64,000 nt of DNA from Allobosea sp. Leaf344. GTDB taxonomy: Bacteria; Pseudomonadota; Alphaproteobacteria; Rhizobiales; Beijerinckiaceae. Shown here in pieces: positions 57,775 to 64,000 of the stretch; within the stretch, counting starts at the first letter, position 1; each line of letters starts with the position of its first letter. The stretch is from assembly GCF_001426225.1 (NCBI RefSeq), contig NZ_LMRT01000014.1, forward strand, positions 391,856 to 455,855, written 5' to 3'. Position numbers and translations under genes: made by a program. A model generated the notes under the pieces. That model made no database searches. It saw only the letters and a list, made by a program, of their open reading frames with translations, and had not been told where the DNA came from.

Positions 57775-59193
57775 ATGAGCGACGCGGTCGTTACGCGCTT
57801 TGCCCCCTCGCCAACCGGCTTCCTGCACATCGGCGGTGCGCGCACGGCGCTGTTCAACTGGCTCTATGCGCGCCGGCATGGCGGCAAGATGCTGTTGCGC
57901 ATCGAGGATACCGACCGCGAGCGCTCGACCGAACCGGCGATCGCCGCGATCCTGGACGGGCTGAGCTGGCTCGGCCTCGATTGGGATGGCGACACCGTCT
58001 ACCAATTCGCCAGGGCCGCCCGCCATCGCGAGGTCGCCGAGCAGATGCTGGCCTCGGGCCATGCCTATCGCTGCTATGCCAGCGCGGCCGAGCTCGACGA
58101 GATGCGGGAGAAGGCCAAGGCCGAGGGCCGCCCGATGCGCTATGACGGCCGCTGGCGCGACCGCGACCCCGCGACCGCCCCGGCCGATGTGAAGCCGGTG
58201 ATCCGCCTGCGCGCACCGCAGACCGGCGAGACGGTGGTCGAGGACCAGGTCCAGGGCCGGGTCGTCTGGCAGAACGAGAACCTCGACGATCTCGTGCTGC
58301 TGCGCTCGGACGGCAACCCCACCTATATGCTGGCGGTAGTGGTCGACGATCACGACATGGGCGTCACCCATGTCATCCGCGGCGACGACCATCTCACCAA
58401 TGCCGCCCGCCAGACGCAGATCTACCAGGCGATGGGCTGGCAGGTGCCGAGCATGTCGCATATCCCGCTGATCCACGGGCCCGACGGCGCCAAGCTCTCG
58501 AAGCGCCATGGCGCGCTCGGTGTCGATGCCTACCGCTCGATGGGCTATCTGCCGGTGGCGCTGCGCAATTATCTGCTCCGGCTCGGCTGGAGCCATGGCG
58601 ACCAGGAGATCTTCTCGCAGGAGGAGATGATCGCGCTGTTCAACCTGTCCTCGATCGGTCGCTCGGCGGCGCGTTTCGACTACGCCAAGCTGGAAAGCCT
58701 CAACGGGCTCTATATGCGCCAGTCCGGCGATGCCGAGCTGCTGGCGGCGCTGAAGACCATCCTGCCCGAGATCGGCCCGTCGCGCGGCGTGCCGGTGCCG
58801 CTGCCGCCGGAGCTGGAGCAGCGTTTCCTCGACGCCATGCCCGGGCTGAAGGAGCGCGCCAAGACATTGGTCGAGCTGCTGGAGAGCGCCTATTACCTCT
58901 ACGCCCAGCGGCCTCTGCAGCTCGACGCCAAGGCCGCGGCGCTGCTCGACGCCGCCGCCAAGGAGCGGCTTCCGGCTCTGGCCGAGGCGCTGGCCGCGGT
59001 GAACGACTGGTCGGTGGCGGGGCTGGAGGCTGCCGTGCGCGGATTTGCCGAAGCGAACGGGCTGAAACTCGGCCAGGCGGCGCAGCCTCTGCGCGCGGCG
59101 CTGACCGGGCGGGCCATGTCGCCTGGCCTGTTCGACGTGATGGCGGTTCTGGGCCGGGAGGAAACCCTGGCGCGCCTCGCGGACCAGGCGTGA
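57775..59193 (+). CDS. gltX: Glutamyl-tRNA synthetase
   Basis: Class I synthetase charging tRNA-Glu and probably tRNA-Gln for later amidation. The 472-residue protein has the HIGH-type motif [31 protein letters not shown], and the KMSKS-type motif KLSKRHGA, then the helical anticodon-binding domain. The start at 57775 matches the conserved [14 protein letters not shown] lies 11 bases upstream, somewhat far. Confidence 0.96.
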   Translation: MSDAVVTRFAPSPTGFLHIGGARTALFNWLYARRHGGKMLLRIEDTDRERSTEPAIAAILDGLSWLGLDWDGDTVYQFARAARHREVAEQMLASGHAYRCYASAAELDEMREKAKAEGRPMRYDGRWRDRDPATAPADVKPVIRLRAPQTGETVVEDQVQGRVVWQNENLDDLVLLRSDGNPTYMLAVVVDDHDMGVTHVIRGDDHLTNAARQTQIYQAMGWQVPSMSHIPLIHGPDGAKLSKRHGALGVDAYRSMGYLPVALRNYLLRLGWSHGDQEIFSQEEMIALFNLSSIGRSAARFDYAKLESLNGLYMRQSGDAELLAALKTILPEIGPSRGVPVPLPPELEQRFLDAMPGLKERAKTLVELLESAYYLYAQRPLQLDAKAAALLDAAAKERLPALAEALAAVNDWSVAGLEAAVRGFAEANGLKLGQAAQPLRAALTGRAMSPGLFDVMAVLGREETLARLADQA

Positions 59194-59487
59194 AACGCCG
59201 GCTGCGGAGATTGGCTCCACCGTCTTTCGGCTGTGTTGAACCACCTCCGCAAATGGTCTAGTGACGCGGCAGTGATCCCGCTGCGCGCGCGTAGGGGGCA
59301 CATTTATTGCTTGAATATCAGTCGCATGGACGTCTCAACCCGGCCGTGTTGCGATTCCTCCGCGCCGTCACGCCATCGTCGTCTTCGAGTTCGAGATGAA
59401 GTGTGGCAGCGGCGCGAGGACGCGAATGACCCGGCCCCTGCGCCGCCCGGTGGCTGAACAGCAGCGAGCCTGAAAGGATCGGTATCG

Positions 59488-60777
59488 ATGACCGGAAGCA
59501 ACAGCCAGCTCAATGTCGATGGAAAAACCCTCGATATGGCGATCAGGAAGGGCTCGATCGGTCCTTCGGTCATCGACATCGCGAAGCTCTATTCGCAGAC
59601 CGGGATGTTCACCTACGATCCCGGCTTCACCTCGACCGCCAGCTGCGAGTCGCAGATCACCTATATCGACGGCGACGAGGGCGTGCTGCTCTATCGCGGC
59701 TACCCGATCGAGCAACTCGCCGAGCATGGCGACTTCCTCGAGACCTGCTACCTCCTGCTCTATGGCGAGCTGCCGACCGCCAGCCAGAAGGCGGATTTCG
59801 ACTATCGCGTAACCCGCCACACCATGGTCCACGAGCAGATGGCCCGGTTCTTCCAGGGCTTCCGCCGCGACGCGCATCCGATGGCGGTGATGGTCGGCTC
59901 GATCGGCGCGATGTCGGCCTTCTATCACGACTCCACCGACATCTCGGACCCGCATCAGCGCATGGTCGCCTCGATGCGCATGATCGCGAAGATGCCGACG
60001 CTGGCGGCGATGGCCTATAAATACACGATCGGCCAGCCCTTCGTGTATCCGCTGAACTCGCTCGACTACACCTCCAACTTCCTGCGCATGTGCTTCGCGG
60101 TGCCGGCCGAGGAGTACAAGGTCAATCCGGTGCTCTCGCGGGCGCTGGACCGGATCTTCATCCTGCACGCCGACCATGAGCAGAACGCCTCGACCTCGAC
60201 GGTGCGTCTCGCCGGCTCCTCCGGCGCCAACCCCTTCGCCTGCATCGCGGCCGGCACGGCCTGCCTCTGGGGCCCCGCCCATGGCGGCGCCAACGAGGCC
60301 GCCCTGCAGATGCTGCAGGAGATCGGCACGGTCGAGAACATTCCAAAATACATCGCCAAGGCGAAGGACAAGAACGATCCGTTCCGCCTGATGGGCTTCG
60401 GCCACCGCGTCTACAAGAACTACGATCCGCGCGCGAAGATCATGCAGAAGACGACGCATGAGGTGCTGAACGAGCTCGGAATCAAGGACGACCCGCTGCT
60501 CGACGTCGCGATCGAGCTGGAGCGGATCGCGCTCTCCGACAGCTATTTCATCGAGAAGAAGCTGTATCCGAACATCGATTTCTATTCCGGCATCACGCTG
60601 AAGGCGATGGGCTTCCCCACCTCGATGTTCACCGCCCTCTTCGCGCTGGCCCGCACCGTCGGCTGGATCGCGCAGTGGAAGGAGATGATAGAGGATCCGT
60701 CCCAGCGCATCGGCCGGCCGCGCCAGCTCTATACCGGCTCGCCGCAGCGCGACTACACCCCGATCGGCCGGCGCTGA
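59488..60777 (+). CDS. gltA: Citrate synthase
   Basis: Condenses acetyl-CoA with oxaloacetate at the entry to the TCA cycle. The 429-residue type II enzyme has [32 protein letters not shown] (catalytic His), [15 protein letters not shown], and [16 protein letters not shown], with the catalytic Asp in the later FYSG region. AAAGGA precedes the ATG. The 294-base gap from gltX holds the promoter; TTGAAC at 59235 has no clear -10. Confidence 0.97.
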   Translation: MTGSNSQLNVDGKTLDMAIRKGSIGPSVIDIAKLYSQTGMFTYDPGFTSTASCESQITYIDGDEGVLLYRGYPIEQLAEHGDFLETCYLLLYGELPTASQKADFDYRVTRHTMVHEQMARFFQGFRRDAHPMAVMVGSIGAMSAFYHDSTDISDPHQRMVASMRMIAKMPTLAAMAYKYTIGQPFVYPLNSLDYTSNFLRMCFAVPAEEYKVNPVLSRALDRIFILHADHEQNASTSTVRLAGSSGANPFACIAAGTACLWGPAHGGANEAALQMLQEIGTVENIPKYIAKAKDKNDPFRLMGFGHRVYKNYDPRAKIMQKTTHEVLNELGIKDDPLLDVAIELERIALSDSYFIEKKLYPNIDFYSGITLKAMGFPTSMFTALFALARTVGWIAQWKEMIEDPSQRIGRPRQLYTGSPQRDYTPIGRR

Positions 60778-60798
60778 TCGTCTATCCCCTAGTCACGA

Positions 60799-60832
60799 GC
60801 CTGCGGCGCCCGCGCGCCGCAGGCTTTGTCTT
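60799..60832 (+). terminator. Rho-independent terminator after gltA
   Basis: An 11-bp perfect GC stem (60799-60809 with 60814-60824), a four-base loop and TTTGTCTT following, 22 bases after the gltA stop. It also separates gltA from the convergent moeA. Confidence 0.8.
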
Positions 60833-60891
60833 GTGGGGATTTTTTGGCGTTCGGAAAAAGGCCCGCGGCATGCGCGCGGCGCCGGCGGCCT

Positions 60892-62103
60892 CTAGCGCAG
60901 CCGGATGATCCGGCAGGGATCGCCTTCCTGCGCCGGCTCGGCATGAGGCGGGCGGATGCATAGCGCCCGGGCGCGCGCCAGCAGGCCGAGCATCGAGGAA
61001 TCCTGCCGGTCGAACGGGGTCACGACGAGGCCGTCCGGCGTCGCCTGCAGATCGGAGCGGAGATAATCCTCGCGCTCGTCATTGGCCGGCATCGCCTTGC
61101 CCAGCCGCGCCGGCTCGCTGCGGTCGCGCCGCGGCTCCGGCAGGCCGAGCAGGGTCTCGATCAGCGGCACCAGGAAGAGATGGCCGCAGACGATCGATGA
61201 GACCGGATTGCCGGGCAGGCCGAGCGCGATCATGCGGCCGAGACGGCCGGTCATCATCGGCTTGCCCGGGCGCATCGCGATCTTCCAGAAGCCGAGCGCC
61301 ATGCCCTTGGCCGTCAGCGCCTCCTGCACCAGATCATGGGCGCCGACAGAGGCGCCGCCGAGCGTGACGAGCACATCCGCTTCGGCCGCGATCGCCCGGT
61401 CGATCCGGGCGGCGAGGTCGGGATGATTGTCGCGCGCGATGCCGAGATCGAGAACCTCGCCCCCCGCGCCCTGCACGATGGCGGCGAGCGAATAGCTGTT
61501 GGAGGCGACGATCTGGTCGGGGCCGACAGTCTCGCCCGGCAGGACGAGCTCGTCCCCGGTGGCGAGGATCGCGATCAGCGGCCGGCGCCTCACCGGGAGA
61601 TCGGGATGGCCGGCCGCGGCGGCGAGCCCGAGCGCCGCGCTGTCGAGCAGGCGGCCTGGCGGAAGCAGCTCATCGCCTTGCGTGAAATCGAGCCCGGCCG
61701 GGCGGATGAAGCGGCCCGCCGTCACCGGCTCGCGCAGCGTGATGACCGGACCGCCGACACCCTCGGCATGCTCCTGCATCAGGATGGCATCGGCGCCTTC
61801 CGGCAGCGGCGCGCCGGTGAAGATCCGCACGGCCTCTCCGGCCGCGACGCGCCCGGCAAAGGACCGCCCGGCGGCGGATTCGCCGATGACCCGCAGGCTC
61901 TGGCCTGGCTGCGCGTCACCCGCGCGCAGCGCATAGCCATCCATGGCCGAATTGGCGAAGGGCGGCTGGGTGCGCAGCGCGGCGACCGCGCCGGCGAGAA
62001 CCCGCCCGGCACAGCGGGCGAGCGGCAGCGTCTCGGGCGGCGTCATGCCCGGCACGCTGTCCAGCAGGGCGTCCAGCGCGACCTTGACCGGCGTCAGCGC
62101 CAT
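60892..62103 (-). CDS. moeA: Molybdopterin molybdenumtransferase MoeA
   Basis: Inserts molybdate into adenylated molybdopterin. The 403-residue protein has the domain order of MoeA: PPFANSAMDGYALRAGD near the start, ARIFTGAPLPEGADAILMQE-type motif, LATGDELVLPGE, SNSYSLAAIVQGAGGEV, VTLGGASVGAHDLVQEAL and LPGNPVSSIVC. The ATG shares one base with the moaC stop (TGATG). Last gene of trpD-trpC-moaC-moeA. Confidence 0.96.
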   Translation of the reverse strand: MALTPVKVALDALLDSVPGMTPPETLPLARCAGRVLAGAVAALRTQPPFANSAMDGYALRAGDAQPGQSLRVIGESAAGRSFAGRVAAGEAVRIFTGAPLPEGADAILMQEHAEGVGGPVITLREPVTAGRFIRPAGLDFTQGDELLPPGRLLDSAALGLAAAAGHPDLPVRRRPLIAILATGDELVLPGETVGPDQIVASNSYSLAAIVQGAGGEVLDLGIARDNHPDLAARIDRAIAAEADVLVTLGGASVGAHDLVQEALTAKGMALGFWKIAMRPGKPMMTGRLGRMIALGLPGNPVSSIVCGHLFLVPLIETLLGLPEPRRDRSEPARLGKAMPANDEREDYLRSDLQATPDGLVVTPFDRQDSSMLGLLARARALCIRPPHAEPAQEGDPCRIIRLR

Positions 62104-62585
62104 CAGACGGCATCCGCCTCGTAGACACCGGATTTGCCGCCGGATTTGTGCAGCAGCCGGATGCCCTCGATCCGCATCCCCCGGTCGACCGCCTTGACCA
62201 TGTCGTAGACGGTCAGGCAGGCGATTCCGACCGCGGTCAGCGCTTCCATCTCGACGCCGGTCTGGCCCTTCATCTTGACCTCCGCCGTGACGCGGACCCC
62301 CGGCAGCGCCTCGTCGATAACGAGCTCCACGGCGATCTTGCTGATCAGCAGCGGGTGGCAGAGCGGGATCAGCTCATGGGTGCGCTTGGCGGCCATGATC
62401 CCGGCCAGCCGCGCCGTGCCGAGCACATCGCCCTTTTTGGCGTCGCCGTCGCGGACGATGGCCAGCGTCTCCTTCTGCATCACCACCAGCCCCTCGGCGA
62501 TGGCGGTGCGGCCGGTCTCGGCCTTGTCGCCGACATCGACCATATGGGCCTGGCCCTTCGCGTCGAGATGGCTGAGCCCGCTCAT
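62103..62585 (-). CDS. moaC: Cyclic pyranopterin monophosphate synthase MoaC
   Basis: Second half of the conversion of GTP to cPMP in molybdenum cofactor synthesis, acting on the MoaA product. The 160-residue protein has [32 protein letters not shown], and [33 protein letters not shown] with the active-site Lys/Asp region. It overlaps trpC by four bases (ATGA) and moeA by one. moaA is not in the window. Confidence 0.97.
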   Translation of the reverse strand: MSGLSHLDAKGQAHMVDVGDKAETGRTAIAEGLVVMQKETLAIVRDGDAKKGDVLGTARLAGIMAAKRTHELIPLCHPLLISKIAVELVIDEALPGVRVTAEVKMKGQTGVEMEALTAVGIACLTVYDMVKAVDRGMRIEGIRLLHKSGGKSGVYEADAV

Positions 62586-63394
62586 GCCGCACGCTCCGCG
62601 CCGTCGCGCGACAAAAGCGACCGCGTCGCGGCGGCGACGTCGTCCTGGCGCATCAGGCTTTCGCCGACGAGATAGGTCTCGACACCGACCTCGCGCAGCC
62701 GCGCGATGTCGGCCGGGCCGAAGATGCCGCTCTCGCCGACGATGATGCGATCGGCGGGGATGCGCGGCGCCAGACGCTCGGTCACCGCGAGGTCGACGGC
62801 GAAGCTGCGCAAATCCCGGTTGTTGATGCCGATCAGCCGGCTCGACAGAGCAAGCGCCCGGTCGAGCTCGGCCTCGTCATGCACCTCGACCAGGACATCC
62901 ATGCCGAGCCCCTGCGCGGCGGCCTCCAATGCGCGCGCCGTTGCGTCGTCGACGCCGGCCATGATGATCAGGATGCAGTCCGCCCCCCAGGCGCGGGCCT
63001 CATGCACCTGGTAGACGTCATAGAGGAAATCCTTGCGCAGCGCCGGCAGGCCGGAGGCCTCGCGCGCCTGCTGCAAGAACTCCGGGCGGCCCTGGAAGGA
63101 GGGCTCGTCGGTCAGGACGGAGAGGCAGGCCGCGCCTCCGGCCGCATAGGCGCGGGCGAGCGCCGGCGGGTCGAAATCGGCGCGGATCAGCCCTTTCGAC
63201 GGGCTCGCCTTCTTGATCTCGGCGATCAGGGCCGGCTGCCCGGCCGCATGGCGCGCGGTGATCGCGGCGGCGAAGCCGCGTGGCGGTGCCGCCGCGGCGG
63301 CGCGCCGCTCCATCGCCTCCGGAGGAACGGCCTGCTTCGCCGCCTCGATCTCGCGGCGCTTATAGGCCTCGATCCGCGCCAGAATATCGCTCAT
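62582..63394 (-). CDS. trpC: Indole-3-glycerol phosphate synthase
   Basis: Closes the indole ring in tryptophan synthesis. The 270-residue TIM barrel has [73 protein letters not shown] and [17 protein letters not shown] stand-alone enzyme, not fused to TrpF. Seven bases after trpD. Confidence 0.97.
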   Translation of the reverse strand: MSDILARIEAYKRREIEAAKQAVPPEAMERRAAAAAPPRGFAAAITARHAAGQPALIAEIKKASPSKGLIRADFDPPALARAYAAGGAACLSVLTDEPSFQGRPEFLQQAREASGLPALRKDFLYDVYQVHEARAWGADCILIIMAGVDDATARALEAAAQGLGMDVLVEVHDEAELDRALALSSRLIGINNRDLRSFAVDLAVTERLAPRIPADRIIVGESGIFGPADIARLREVGVETYLVGESLMRQDDVAAATRSLLSRDGAERAA

Positions 63395-63401
63395 CTGCGC
63401 C

Positions 63402-64000
<599 letters not shown>

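Overview
The window is one continuous stretch of core chromosome from a high-GC alphaproteobacterium. The gene order (rpsF-rpsR-DUF2232-rplI; fabD-fabG-acpP-fabF-mltG-yicC-gmk; lptF-lptG-lptD-pdxA-rsmA; rpsB-tsf-pyrH-frr-uppS-cdsA-dxr-rseP-bamA-lpxD-fabZ-lpxA-lpxI-lpxB; trpD-trpC-moaC-moeA) is that of Hyphomicrobiales (Rhizobiales). A Bosea/Methylobacterium/Bradyrhizobium-like host is my inference. The LexA boxes of the GTTC-N7-GTTC type and one TTAA-N7-TTAA CtrA-type site fit that assignment. No tRNA, rRNA, insertion sequence, prophage or CRISPR array was seen.

Layout. 1-5458 (minus): dnaB-alr-radA-cvpA-purF, with purF running off the left edge. 5624-8080 (minus): ribosomal protein operon rpsF-rpsR-DUF2232-rplI ending in a strong terminator. 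8429-15093 (plus): fatty acid synthesis (fabD, fabG, acpP, fabF), then mltG, yicC and gmk. 15131-21922 (minus): LPS export (lptF, lptG, lptD), then pdxA and rsmA; surA, usual between lptD and pdxA in relatives, is not there. 22093-24589 (plus): pepA, holC and a coupled small lipoprotein. 24613-25375 (minus): a small AT-richer accessory insertion with two unusual genes, one cut by an in-frame TGA. 25448-27325 (minus): an ABC-F ATPase. 27482-38649 (plus): a 36-residue membrane peptide, a chemoreceptor behind a CtrA-type site, coaD, proS, lolC, lolD, a second 36-residue membrane peptide, dnaE and a nicotinamidase with two possible starts.

38899-54469 is the translation/envelope supercluster: rpsB, tsf, pyrH, frr, uppS, cdsA, dxr, rseP, bamA, lpxD, fabZ, lpxA, lpxI, lpxB, interrupted only by a minus-strand VOC protein. 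It joins translation factors to undecaprenyl, phospholipid, isoprenoid, outer-membrane protein and lipid A synthesis. 54548-64000 holds lexA with its two operator boxes, comEC (minus), gltX, gltA, then the minus-strand operon trpD-trpC-moaC-moeA, with trpD running off the right edge.

Most of the window is ordinary housekeeping. The parts worth a second look are the 24.6-25.4 kb two-gene insertion, the two short peptides with strong ribosome binding sites, the dual-start nicotinamidase, the CtrA-type site before the chemoreceptor, the missing surA, and the hairpins placed in almost every gap of the bamA-lpx run.
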